Shown here piece after piece: positions 12,401-23,031 of a stretch of DNA of 42,949 nt; the first letter of the stretch is position 1, and each line of letters opens with the position of its first letter. This stretch comes from Prototheca cutis. Its lineage: Eukaryota; Chlorophyta; Trebouxiophyceae; Chlorellales; Chlorellaceae. Below the pieces are notes generated by a model. The model had not been told where the DNA came from, did no database searches, and saw only the letters and a list, made by a program, of their open reading frames with translations. The stretch spans positions 2,071-45,019 of the forward strand of contig BCIH01000023.1 in assembly GCA_002897115.2 (NCBI GenBank), read 5' to 3'. The position numbers were made by a program, and so were the translations under genes.

Positions 12401-12649
12401 GGAGCTGGGCTGTGGGATGCCCCGCGATGGCGCCCTTTTGCGCTCGGCGGCTCTGACCAGGGGCAGGGAAGGCCCATCCTCTCCCTCCTCCTCAAAGCTC
12501 AGCACAGCTTTCTTCTCCGCTCGCTTGCGATCGCCAGTCCCCTTTACAACGGGCTTGGCGGGCTGGGAGGGCGGTGGTGGAACCGCATCGCCCTCCTCAC
12601 CCTCCTCCGCGAAGGAGAGCACCGACGGCTTGCGGATGTTCCTCTTCAT
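9418..12649 (-). CDS. ILP1: GCFC-domain protein, ILP1/PAXBP1 homologue
   Basis: Nuclear protein of the GC-rich-sequence DNA-binding factor family (plant ILP1, human PAXBP1), linked to spliceosome disassembly and transcription control. Exons on the minus strand, 12649-12349, 12260-11861, 11689-10585 and 10410-9418, keep phase throughout and give 932 residues, the usual length. The N-terminus has the acidic motif KPSVLSFAEEGEE and a repeat of it (AVLSFEEEGEDG), then GEYSAERLQELQKAT and IPGAEAIRRAKERREQ. The centre is an Ala-rich coiled-coil-like region. The GCFC domain is C-terminal, with PTAYRDAYLGLAAPALFAPW then VRVELLRWD and LPWYEELFTFG. Donors are GTAAGG, GTGCGA and GTAATC. Two N bases fall in the first intron. 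It is head-to-head with the SLC25A38-type gene, 337 bases apart. Confidence 0.92.
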
Positions 12650-12986
12650 CGCCACATTGGTGATGCCGCGGGCAAACAGTCTCGTCAATAATGACGACTG
12701 AGCACATGCGGAGGGTAGTCGAATGAAGCTCTGAAGTTCCCGGGTGGAAGACCGGGAGGAAGATCGCAGATTGCTTCCCGCATGCAGCTGGTGACCAATC
12801 GCGCATCTTTCATGGGATGCGCGGCACGTCGATCGCGTCATTGTTGGGTTGCCGTCGTCAAGGTTCATGACGGGATCATAGCACGCAAATTTTTTATATG
12901 CAATTCTATGCCACGAGTGCATTGCACATGATGGGGTCTGCCGGATAGGCGCGGAACGCTTGCACTGCCGGGCCACCCGTGAAGCC
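12650..12986. promoter_or_regulatory. Shared intergenic region of a divergent pair
   Basis: These 337 bases separate the start codons of the ILP1-type gene (minus) and the SLC25A38-type carrier (plus). They must hold both 5' leaders and probably a bidirectional promoter; this is inferred from layout only. A short AT-rich patch (AAATTTTTTATATG, near 12886-12900) is the only composition change I can point to. Confidence 0.5.
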
Positions 12987-14461
12987 ATGGGTCCCCAAAA
13001 GGAGCAGTCCAAGCTGGTCTCGGCGGTGTCCGGAGGCCTGAGCGGGGCGTGCGTCAGCGCCATTGTCCAGCCGTTGGATGTTATCCGGACGCGCATGCAA
13101 GTGGATGTGAACAGGGGCCTGCACCTAGGTTCCTTCCAAACCCTCCGCGCGGTGACCAAGGAGGCAAGTGGGTCTGACCTGGGCGGTGGCATGCACTGAC
13201 GGGTAGTGAGGCGCGTGCGTGGGTATGGCGTGCTAACAAGGCACCAGATAAAGTGGAATGCAGAACCCTCTCCCACACCTTACTCCTTCACAGGCCGGTT
13301 GGCGGGGCCTGTGGCGAGGCACGCAGCCGACCGTCATCCGGCTTGGCATCGGCGCCGGTCTGCATTTTTTCTTCCTGGAAGCCATCAAGCCATTCGTGTC
13401 ACAGCGCCAGCCCGACGGCACCCTGGTCATGGGACCCCTGCAGGCTGCGTTTGCAGGTAGGGCATTTTTGTTCCCCTTTCTCCCCCATACCGGGGTTGCT
13501 GCCGTCGCTGCCGGCACAGTGGGGAAAGGACATAGGGCCCCTAGGAATCCTCGGTGCATTGCATGTCGACACTGAGCTCCAGCTGCTCATGCACCTCGCT
13601 ATGACCTGCACCCATGCATCATCATGCACCATGCCCAGGCGGCTGTTCGCGGGCGATTGCCACGATCATATCATGCCCGCTTACGGTGGTCAAGACGCGG
13701 ATGGAGTTTGGCACGGTCACTGGTCGAAGCACACTGGGCGCGCTGAAGACGGTCATGAAGACCGAGGGTGTGGTCGGACTGTTCGGCGGTCTGGGACCCA
13801 CCGTGCTGTCCAATGCGCCCTTTGCGGGACTGTATTACATGTTCTATACCAGGCTGCAGGTGTGTCAACTGTTTTGTTTTGTGCGGGGGTGTAGTTTTTT
13901 TGTTGTTTTTGTTTTTTTTGGGGGGGGGGGGNGGTGGTGGTTGGAAAGGGGCAGGGAGTGTTGAGGGAGAGCAAGCCAAGATATGCGCAGGTCTGCCGCC
14001 AACGACTCAGTGGACATCGTTGGAACATTCCTGCCACCCACAAAGGCGCTCACCCACCGATGCCCCACTCCAAACCTGCTATCCAACAGACAAAGTTGAC
14101 TTCGGACACGGCGTGGCAGCCGTACATGGTGAACTTTGTCTCTGGCACGGTGGCAGCCGTCAGCGCGACATTGATGACACAGCCGTTCGACGTCGCCCGG
14201 ACGCAGATCCAGCTGCGCATGGCGCCGCAGGCGCGGGGAGGCGCCGCGGCGCACCCGCTCGCGCAGCTGACTGCGCTCGGCATGCTGCGGCACATCGGCG
14301 CATCGCAGGGTGCGCGGGGCCTGCTGGCAGGGGCCGTGCCGCGCGTGGCCAAGCGGGCGGTCCAGACGGCGCTCATCTGGGTCTTTTACGAGGAGATCAT
14401 GGGCCGTCTGACGCGGCCGGCGCCGGCGCCCATGGTCGAAAGTGTGCGCCCTGCCGCATGA
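12987..14461 (+). CDS. SLC25A38: Mitochondrial glycine carrier, SLC25A38/Hem25 type
   Basis: Six-helix mitochondrial carrier; family members import glycine for haem synthesis, although algae make ALA from glutamate, so the substrate use here is open. Exons 12987-13163, 13294-13456, 13639-13859 and 14090-14461 give 310 residues. The three carrier repeats show QPLDVIRTR, CPLTVVKTR and QPFDVARTQ. The acidic residue is missing in the second, as in human SLC25A38. Also visible are GLWRGTQPTVIR and FYEEIMGR. The first intron is GC-AG with a textbook GAG|GCAAGT donor; no GT nearby keeps the frame. The third intron contains a T/G-rich run with about 11 G and an N at 13932. Confidence 0.9.
13885..13945 (+). 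repeat. T-rich then poly-G tract in carrier intron
   Basis: A run of T with single G and C interruptions passes straight into at least 11 consecutive G (with N at 13932) on the sense strand of intron 3 of the SLC25A38-type gene. The N suggests the assembler could not resolve the homopolymer. Confidence 0.8.
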
Positions 14462-15973
14462 AGCTGCCACGGGAATCGTTTGCTGATTTATTGTGTGGAG
14501 GCCGGGCAAGGCCCTCGCGTAGCGTGGCCATCCTGGGGCCCATGTCCCCTCTGCCCGCCCGACACCTTCCCAGGGCGACGACACAGCAATCCAGTGCTCG
14601 CTGGCTAGACTCTGTATTCTTGTGGCTTGACCCAGTGACAGGATAGGAGCTTGGACTGGCAGTGCTCCCTCCAAACCTTGTGATCCTATCTTTTTTGGAG
14701 GTCCGCTTTTGGTTTTGAACTCTTGCCCCGCTTCAGTAAAAGCACCTCGTTACTCAAAAAAACCAAAAATCACAAGGAAAGCAAAAACAAACCTCGCGCC
14801 ACATCTCATTCAAATTTGCACTTTAAGAGCAGAGCCGACATCAGCAGCAGTCGCGATAGATTTGCACTTTTGATTTGTATTGATCGAGGAGAGGGCATCG
14901 CCTTCGATTGAGCCTGGCACGGCCGTTGGCGACCCCCCCTCCTCCGCTTCGACCGCACTGGCCTGGGCAGCCGCCCAAGCAGACCGTGCATCCCTTTTAA
15001 TCTGCGTATACCGATCCAAAAGGTGCCGTGGAGGCGTGTGGCAGCGCATCCCGGTGTAGATGCAGAGGGCATGCGATGTCGGCATCAGCTTGGCCCTGCC
15101 AGCGCGGGGCGTCCCCAGGCGTGACAACGGCATTCCTCCCCCCGATGGCTCTGCGCAGGCTGGCTGAATGGAGGTGTACGTTGACGACGTGTTCAGGAGC
15201 TATTCTTGCGCTTCGCAAGGTGCTGCGACCTGGGGATGAGGTGGATTTCCTTGCCGGTGTGCGTCATGTTTCGACGATCGGTTGTGTCGGCGGGATTCTC
15301 GGGGGAGAGCGCTTTTGCCGACCAGTTTCGAAACCCTGATGCCGTCGTTATGCAGGCACCAGCCCCCGTTCTTGCGGCGAAGCCGACTGTCCATCGCCGC
15401 TCTCTAAATCGAGATCTCCGCTTCGTGACATCACCAGTGCGTTCAACGCCGGAGCGGGTGCCTGCCTGCGACTAGGGATCCCGGTTCTCCCCACGCCGCC
15501 GGCCGGGGTGGCCAGGACAGCACCAAAGTCCGGGGCCTGCCACCAGGCCAAGGAGCACGGCCGTGGTCTCATTCTCCGCAGCATGCGGTGATCCCAACGA
15601 GGCGTCGCCCAGTGCTACTGACCCATCCATTTGTACCCTTTCCCTTTGCGCCATGGTGCATTGCGTTCAACACTGCCCACCTGGACCTTCCTCGCCGTCG
15701 TTTTGGCGCGTTTCAAGACTGACCATAGTCCCGACGGTTTGCAAAGTGGTACTCAACCAGAAAATGTGTAAACGTACAATCAGAGATATCAAACATCATG
15801 TTCTTTTAGCAGGCAGCCACGGCACAGCTTGCACCCACAGCCGCACGTCGCAGTCACTCTCAGAGAAAATGTGGGCATTCACACAAGAAAGCTCGTGGGG
15901 TTGACTGCGCTGCAGCGCTGCTGCAGCCAGCGGCGTTGCAGCCAGCGCCTCACCCACTTCCAACCAACACCGC
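14462..15973. other. Unresolved region, weak coding hints on minus strand
   Basis: No complete gene could be built here. On the minus strand an ATG at 15654 opens 60 codons. Further open pieces follow at 15584-15348 and 15133-14810, the last of which contains TGMRCHTPPRHLLDRYTQIK and ends at a stop at 14810-14812. These pieces have plausible amino-acid composition and could be exons of one small gene that ends about 350 bases from the carrier's stop. I could not find splice sites joining them in frame, and I recognise no family. Treat as a candidate locus only. The right end lies next to the stop of the TPM-RING gene. Confidence 0.3.
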
Positions 15974-17000
15974 TTACCAGCTTCCCCCACCACCGCCGCC
16001 GCCAAAGGAGGACCCGCCTCCAAAGGACGTGGCAAAGCCGCCATGGCCGGCTTCGGCCTGGTGCCTCGCGGCGGCGGCATCGTGCAGCTGAAACTCGCGG
16101 GTCCCTGCCCAGTCGAATGTCCCACGGTTGTGTGCCTCGTCGGCCCACCGTGCAATCATCGAGTCGGTGAGGTACCAGGGGTACATGCGCTGCAGCATGA
16201 GCAGCCGGAAGGTAAGGTCTGTGTCCATAATCTGCTGCACCGCCACGCGCCGCGCATCGTCGGCTTCCTGCCCCGCAGCTGCGGTGGCCGTCTTGCCGCT
16301 GGGTGCACGGGCAGGCTCGCCCTCCATGTCCTTGCGGCAGATCGGACAATTGTCATGCCCGCTCAGCCACTGGTCCAGACCTGCTTGTTTGTTTTGTGGT
16401 GGGTTGGGTTGGGGTCAGTGGGGTGAGCATGGGTGCTCGGAGAGAGGGGGCCAGGTGTGGTGTTGTGTGCATGCCAATCCAACCCCTGTGCATTCATCAG
16501 GTGGCAGCACCCCACAGGCACCACATGGCTGCAGGGTCCATGCAAAATTTCAAAAACCGAGGCCCAACCACCCCGAGCCCCTTGTCATGTCCACACCACC
16601 GCTGAGTCTCACATGGCTCGCAAAAGGTGTGGCCGCAACGCAGCGTGATGGGCTTCTTGGGCGCGCCTGCATGTGCTGCAGGTCCCGTTGAAGCATTGGT
16701 CTGTCCCGTTGCGGACGGGAGGAGTGGCGCGGATGGCGCAGGCGCGACCGCCGTCGATGGGCCGGCATCGGCGTCATTGCCTCCACCCTCCCGGCTGTCC
16801 ATTGGCGGCTGCTCAAAGTCTTCGAGGCAGATTGGGCAGGATGCGGGACGCGACCACTCGTGCCGCCGCAGCTGCTCCTGCTCGTGCTTGATCTGCAGCA
16901 GTACTCAGGTTTATGGATGCGGGGAGCTTCTTTCAAGGCCTCAGTCAAAAAGAGGCACATTCCACACCCAGTCATCCCACTCCCACTCCCACTCCTTTAT

Positions 17001-17042
<42 letters not shown>

Positions 17043-18096
17043 TGCACCCAACCATGTTCCACCTTTCTTCCAGGTAATCTCCTCCTCTGTGAGTTCTGGC
17101 CTGGCGATGGTGAGCATGAGCACGCGCACTTCCCCCCCCGCGCCGCCCCACCTACCTTGTCAAGGCGGCGCTTGCAGTCGCGAAGTTGGCTTGCCCGACG
17201 CCGGTTCTTCCATGCCGACAGGCCAAAGGCACCGGCAATTACAGCCAGGACGCCGCCTGCGACCCAGCCGGCGTCGTCGCCGTCGTCATTCCCCGGCATG
17301 GGCCCGCCCGCCAGGCCCAGCCCCACGTCCACCGTCATCTGCAGCACCGCGCCGCCAAAGTCTCCGGCCCGCAGTCGCGCCCGAGCCGCCGCAACGATGG
17401 CCTTGACGTGGCCGTCGCTCAGGGCGTCGCGAGCTGCCTTGCCAGTCGAAATGTACACCTGGCGCTGCTCTACGGCTAGTAGAATGACGAGGCCGTTGCC
17501 GCAGGCGGGGTTGCCCACGCCCCAGCCGTCATGTAAGGACCGGGCAAACCGAGCCGCTTCAGTGCCAGGGTCGCTCCCCTCTGGCACAGCCATGCTCCGC
17601 ATCAGCGCCACCCCCACCTGTGTTTTGAGGGCATTGGGTTCACTATTCCTTTTACACTGGTTCATGAACAGGTGTTACTCTGCATGCACGCATGTGTCCA
17701 TGCGCTCTTGTGTGTGTAAAGCCATGCATGATCAATAGCGATCGATATTGTTCCCGGGCCCCAGCCACAGGGTTCGTCTCCCTGCCTCGCGCATTCCCCG
17801 CCAGCAAACCCCAGATACGTCCTAGCAACTCTCACCATGAATCCTTCAAGGTCATCGCCACATTTCTTGCGGATGTACGGGTCCGTGCCGGCGTGGATGT
17901 CCTTGATCGCACCCTCAATGCGATCAGCTTCCGCCCGGGTCACCACCCCGTCGGGGTCGCATATGCTGCTGGCCACTCCCCGTCCACACTGCGTGATGTC
18001 CACCTTCGGGTTTGGAAAGGTTGAAGGGGTCCATTCGGGACCTGCGTGCGCCCCGGCCAGCAGCAGGGCCGCCGTCAAGATACCCAGTCCGCGCAT
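15974..18096 (-). CDS. Membrane TPM-domain protein with split RING finger
   Basis: Predicted membrane ubiquitin ligase of unknown target. Exons 18096-17836, 17617-17156, 16892-16613 and 16380-15974 give 469 residues. A signal peptide (RGLGILTAALLLAGAHA) is followed by a TPM domain (about 40-190), the fold of TLP18.3 and MOLO1. It includes GFMVGVALMRSM and NGLVILLAVEQRQVYISTG. One membrane helix lies at about 204-223. A basic linker leads to a C3HC4 RING: CPIC at 260-263, CGHTFCEPC at 327-335 and CPIC at 346-349. A low-complexity insert of about 60 residues sits between the second and third ligands. The tail after the RING has YPWYLTDSMIARW and ends in a glycine-rich run GGGGGGGSW. The C335 codon is formed across the last intron, which confirms the splice. 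The topology implies TPM outside or in the lumen, and RING in the cytosol. An in-frame upstream ATG at 18129 is possible. Confidence 0.82.
17002..17042. repeat. 41-base C homopolymer (G on sense strand) in intron
   Basis: An unbroken run of 41 C on the plus strand lies in the second intron of the minus-strand TPM-RING gene, so the pre-mRNA would carry 41 G. It is flanked by CT-rich sequence. Exact length in an assembly is unreliable. Confidence 0.9.
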
Positions 18097-18621
18097 GGGA
18101 TGCTTTGTGCTCCCAGCCACCCAGGACACGGGCGTCCCGGCCCAACCAGTTTATACAGATACCAGTATATGTTTGATTACAAACAATAAAAAAGGCGCCT
18201 GTTTCCGGCACGCAGCGCAACTGGAGGGGTTTCTATCTGGTGTTTCCGACATGGAGCACGAATGACGTGTCCGTACGTGTTAGGGGAGCCCCCCGCTGGT
18301 GCGATTGGTGAAGGCGCAGCAGATCGTCGTCGGTTCTCGCCCTCCAGCACACTCACGATATATTCATACCGATTAAGATATTAATCCCGCGTTTTCCTGG
18401 CTATCGATCGTAGATCTTGGCGGCACGATCCTGCAGTGCCCACCTGGCCGGAAGCCGGGTGTCGTCGTGGCTGGTCTAGCCTCCTGCAACCCTGCATGCG
18501 GCCAGCACGGAGTCATACACAACGCAAAATAACGCATTATTGGCATTAAAGCTCGCAACGTCCAGCGAGGACGCGTTCTGAGTCCACGTTGTCCTTGTGA
18601 ACGAGCTGGCAGGAGCGGGTC
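18097..18621. promoter_or_regulatory. Intergenic region of a divergent pair
   Basis: These 525 bases separate the TPM-RING start (minus) from the VHL-metallopeptidase start (plus). No coding frame is supported. They hold both leaders and presumably two promoters; a TTATACAGATACC stretch near 18151 is AT-rich and close upstream of the minus-strand gene. Confidence 0.45.
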
Positions 18622-19855
18622 ATGAGCAAGTCCCGGAGCTGTGACCACGCAGTGCAGCACAGGTTTAACAACCACAGCGACTCTGTTGTGGACTGTGTGT
18701 GGGTGGACTACGATGGCAATGAGGCCACCTACGCCAAGTTGGGCCCTGGCGCAACCCACCTCCAGAGTGCGTGAGATGTTGGGCTGGCACCAGCCCTTGT
18801 GGGCGTGGATGTGGTGTGGTAGACTGCTTGAGCGGTTGGAATTCGGGGATGATTCATTCCTGGTGATGGAATTTTGCATGAAGTGTTTCCGAACAATGCC
18901 CTACCCTTCACCCACTCGACATTCAGGTACGTTTGCTGAGCACCCTTGGCGGTTGCGGCGTGCAAACGGCGGCGCGCTGCTGCGGGAGTATGAGGGCCCG
19001 ACGGCCACGCTGACGGTGCTGGCCGACGGCTCGGTAACCGTGGAGCGCGGGCTGCATGCCCCAATTCCACCGGAGACGCGGGTGGAACCCTGGGGCGTGT
19101 TTCGCCGGCGCGGGCACTGCTTCCGTGGGCTGGGCATTCACGCTTTTGACTGCGTGGGCGACGAGGCCGTGGCCATGGCGGCGCACACGCTGGACTACAT
19201 GATAGAGGGCGTGGCGGAGCCTGTGCTGGCGCGGATGCGGGCTGGCGGTGCGGTGCTGGCCATTATCGGCGCAAAACAGGCGACGTCCGACATCCCGCAG
19301 CACGCGCACATGAAGGGCGCGCCCCGCGGGGAGGGCACCGTCGACTCGTCGACGCGGGGGCTGGGGGGTCACCCTGCCATCCCTGTGACTTCGGTGGGCG
19401 AGGAGAACCTGGTCATGCGGGGTGACGCCGGGTACGCGGGCGAGAGCCTGCTCGTCCACGAGTTTGCGCATGCTGTCATGGACATTGGGCTGGGGGGCCA
19501 GCCCCTGCACGACGAGATCTGCGCGTGCTGGGCAGCCGCGCGGGACCGGGGCACCTATGACCCCAAGTCTTACATCATCCTCAACGCGGGGGAGTACTGG
19601 GCGGAAGGCACGCAGGCGTGGTTTGAGGCCACGATGAGAGATGACGTGACCAGCGGCATCAAGACCAGGGTTGCTCTGAAAGCCGCCGACCCCTGGCTGG
19701 CGTCGCTGATGACCCGGGTGTACGGCGACAACCTCTGGCGATACTGGCACACCTGTCCCGCGCCCATGGCAGGCGACGACGAGCGCTGGCGCAGGGGGGT
19801 CGCCATGGGTGCGCCGCGAGCCGGCACCCAGCCCCGTGAGCTCTGGTGTGTGTGA
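18622..19855 (+). CDS. VHL-beta-like domain fused to HExxH metallopeptidase
   Basis: Two exons, 18622-18766 and 18927-19855, give 357 residues; the donor is A|GTGCGT and the phase forces the AGT codon at the junction. The N-terminal 70 residues resemble the beta domain of von Hippel-Lindau protein: FNNHSDSVV, WVDYDG (27-32), YAKLGPG (37-43), then HPWRL (54-58). In VHL this domain binds hydroxyproline-bearing peptides. The rest is a metallopeptidase-like domain with HEFAH at 226-230 and a second acidic motif GEYWAEG (E271 and E275), the arrangement of gluzincin zinc sites. No signal peptide is seen, so it is probably cytosolic or nuclear. The intron splits the VHL-like part. The family of the C-terminal part is not identified; activity is inferred from the motif only. 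Confidence 0.72.
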
Positions 19856-19935
19856 AACAAGGGCCCGGCCATTGGCGGTGGAGCGGGTGAGGTGGCTGCT
19901 GCTGTTCTTAGGCCCCAGAGAGAGAGTGTGCGCGC

Positions 19936-19984
<49 letters not shown>

Positions 19985-20667
19985 CGTATGTGTGTGCGTG
20001 GCCACCACCAGCCCCTGGTGCGCTGGGCTCAGAAATATAAAGATACTCATGCCGTGATCCTTGCATTCTGATGCTGACTATTTCGTGATGCAGTTTGCAC
20101 ATCCACCTGCAATGATCATTCCGCCTCCATTGAACGCACATCGTGACCACGACATCAATTCCATGCTGCGCCATGTGCATCCTCAAGAGCCCCATAGGGG
20201 ACCTAGCTCGGGATGAAGCTTTCAGGCAAGGCCTGCTCTCCCCGCCAGGCATTCATGCCGGCGGCTGTGACTGCAGCGCAGCCAGCCCTCCGATTCAGCT
20301 TTTGACGACTTTGATGATCTGTGACCTCTAATTGCTCTGTTCAAAGCATATCCGTCGAAAGCAAAAGGAAAACTGATCAGGATGCGCATGCTCGCCTTGG
20401 CTGAGTTACGATTCCTCCAGCTCTTGAAACGAACGATGGGACTGCTGGGCCCCCAAAACTCTTGACCTCGGCACGAGGGGGGGAGCTTCCCCACAGCGGC
20501 GCGCTACCCGGGTTTGCGTTTGTTGGATTGGGCCCGCATTTTCAAGAGTCGAGGCTTCAGACGGTCGCAACTGTCCATTTCAAAGATATGATAATGCCAC
20601 ACATGCAGATATCGCGCACCAGATGATGCAGCAGTGATCACTCCTGTGAGTAGAGCGCCCTGCGGCG
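19856..20667. other. Intergenic region with long CG/TG repeat
   Basis: No gene is supported in these 812 bases. The first part holds the 3' flank of the VHL-metallopeptidase gene with the microsatellite at 19926-20000; the right part should hold the promoter of the next plus-strand gene. Confidence 0.5.
19926..20000 (+). repeat. (GC)10(TG)11 microsatellite
   Basis: About ten GC units run directly into about eleven TG units, then mixed GCGC/TGTG. The run lies about 70 bases after the stop codon of the VHL-metallopeptidase gene, probably in its 3' untranslated region. The alternation of purine and pyrimidine is unbroken for more than 50 bases, the pattern that favours left-handed Z-DNA. Confidence 0.92.
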
Positions 20668-23031
20668 ATGGGGCTTAGGCCCTTTGCGGGCGGCCCCACA
20701 CCGACAGCGCAGCAGCGGCTGGCCACGCACCGCAGCGCGTCATGGACGGCGCTCAAGGGCATGAACCACGGCGCAAGGGGCCTCTGCAACGGCATTAGGA
20801 CGCCAGTTTGTCCGACTGTGGGTTCTGGATGGAGAGAGATGCGCAGGGTGCGCAGCAGCGGAGCGGGTGAAGTGGGCGTAGTGGGCGTGGCCGGTGACGG
20901 CGGCCAGGGAGGCTCACCGCCGGGCGATCCTCCCAAACCAGTCGATGAGGACGACGACGAAGGCGACTGGTCACCCTGGAACTGGCTGGTCCCTTTGGTG
21001 CTCGTCGCCGGTGGCCTGGCATGGGCCGCACGCCGGCGCTTCCTGTCCCGGGGGGCCTTTGGCGACCTGGACGACCTTGACACGTACGCATCGAGTGCTC
21101 TCTGCGTGTGCCTTTGGGTTTGTCAATGGAAACGCACATGCGTCTGGATCCCCCCTGCACGCTCTCTCATGGAAACCGAACTCTACCCTCACAATGCTTG
21201 TGGTGCAGGGACAACGTACGGAGCCTGAAGCGGGTGCTACGCGATGTGCTGGCGGATTTGGTCGCAGTAAGGTCACGGCTAAAGGCACTGGAGGGCGCTA
21301 CGGGGCTTGGCCCCGGGTCTGAAGGCCAGGGCGCAGGCAGCGGCACGCTGGCCCGGGGCAGGGCGGTCCTCACGGGCACGCTCACTGTGGTTTCTGGCGT
21401 CCAGCTGTCCCCTGAGGTGAGTGCAGGAGGTTGCTGTTCTGGGGTCGGGGTTGGGCATGGTGTAGCTCTGCATAGGATCTGGGGGACAGACTGCAATGTC
21501 CCTGCACCCCTGCCACTGCCTGAGCCTGCGTGGCTTCGGCTGCCTGAAAGATGATGGGGCCTGCAGTGTTGTTGCCGGGACTTGTCACCAAGACAGCATG
21601 CTCAGATGCATGCACAGCAACACACACGGATCCTCCAGGGCATCCGGGGATCGACGTCGGCGCTCGACCCCGGCCTGCGTCCCGGTGCTGGGTTGGAGCT
21701 GATGCTGGCCGGCAGGCTGCGCAGCGGGAGGGACGCGGTGCAGCTTTGCGCCACCTCCTCCAGCCCGCAACGGCCACTGCAGCTGACCAAGGTGGGATTG
21801 CGAGTTTGCGCGGGGCACTGGGTTGTTGATCGACAGAGTGGTGAATCAAGACGGGTGAGTTTTCGGTGTGATAGACCCTTCCGCCTGCTCCAGTCTCCCC
21901 CTCCTCTCCTCACAACACTGCCGCAGCTGCTGTGCAAGTTTGGTCTTGCCTCAAACCTAAACCTCGTGCTGGTCCCATTTGGGGCCAGAGGGGAGGACCT
22001 AGCCTTTACACTCAATCCCCTGGCTGGTGCGTGCCTGTTGGGCCATTGTGCGTTGCAGAGTGTTTGGGGGGTGCGACTGGGCTTTTATGATTGTTGGGCA
22101 TGCTATGTTGACGGAAGTTGGGAGATGTTGCAGCTGATGCCCACGTCTGCTCGTGCATTGGCCTCCGGCGTTCCTGGCTTGCCACATGGACCTTGCATCC
22201 CGCATCCTCCCAGCATGATTTGTTTGACCGTGGGGCACCCACCCACCCAAACGCAACCATATGCAGGCAGGGGCTTGAGTTCGCCCACACGGCACGGAAG
22301 CCCGCTGCACCAGGAGGTGCTGGGCTCTGGCATCGGCGCGGCGCTTGCCCTGCCGGGTCTCTGGCTCAGCACGGGACTGTTCTCTCCACCAGGTCTGTGT
22401 GGATGTTGACCATGTTATTCATGTGTGTGTCTGTGTGGAGGTTGAAAAGAGGACGCCCCATGCTGATGGGGAGAGCTGGACTTTGGTGACCCGTCTTCCT
22501 CTGTTGACTGGGCCCCTCCACTGTGCTCGCAGCCACCACACATACACACAGACGCCGACAACAGGATATCCACACCACCTTCACATCCCTGCAGACCTGG
22601 ACAACCCCCTGCCCAGATGTGTGTTTGGGCAGGTGGCAACGTCGCTTGGCCCAAACGTCTCTGCCGCTCTGGCGGGCATTGCAGACTGTGGCGCCAATGG
22701 CACGAATCGCCCCCCAGTGCAGCTGGCAGCCATGATCACGGCACGGCCTGGAGGCACGGGTCTGGTGGCGCACGCCTGGGGCGTTCGTCGTGGTCTGGAG
22801 CGGGTTGAGAGCTCTTGGGGTGCGGTACTGGGACCGTACCCGGATGGAACGGGATCAGGCTGGGCGTTGAGTCTGGCGGCACTGGCCGGCGGCCAGCCCG
22901 ACGCCGCCGAGCTCTGCTACCAGTTGTCAGCAGGCGACGGCCTTCAAGTGACGCCAGGCCTGCACCTGCACGCTGCCAGGGGGAGGGCCTGGGTATCCTC
23001 AATGGGTGTCCGTGCAGCATGGCAATTTTGA
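20668..23031 (+). CDS. Plastid-type protein of unknown function, possible beta-barrel
   Basis: Exons 20668-21083, 21209-21416, 21639-21791, 21927-22026, 22267-22392 and 22595-23031 join in phase to 479 residues. The first 60 residues are basic and poor in acid, like a transit peptide. Then come an acidic Gly/Pro stretch and one membrane helix (WLVPLVLVAGGLAWAA), followed by a short helical stretch DNVRSLKRVLRDVLADL. From about residue 190 the chain looks like many short amphipathic strands (LELMLAGRL, LVAHAWGVRRGLE, VTPGLHLHAARG). It ends in an aromatic residue (VRAAWQF), as do many outer-membrane beta-barrels. That last point is inference; no family is recognised. The chain could equally be a peripheral envelope protein. 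Confidence 0.6.

Noticed and set aside
12680..13276. Minus-strand extension upstream of the ILP1 start
   Set aside because: The frame stays open but runs through the intergenic region and opposite the carrier's first exon; the ILP1 family starts near MKRNIRKPSVLSF.
16960..17120. Pro/Gly-rich coding reading of the C41 tract
   Set aside because: Frames across the tract read as poly-Pro or poly-Gly, but the tract lies between a good donor (17155) and acceptor (16893) and would disrupt the TPM-RING protein.
18923..20050. Minus-strand open frame of 375 codons
   Set aside because: Antisense to the metallopeptidase exon and its start runs through the CG/TG microsatellite, giving an artificial Arg/Ala/His/Thr repeat.
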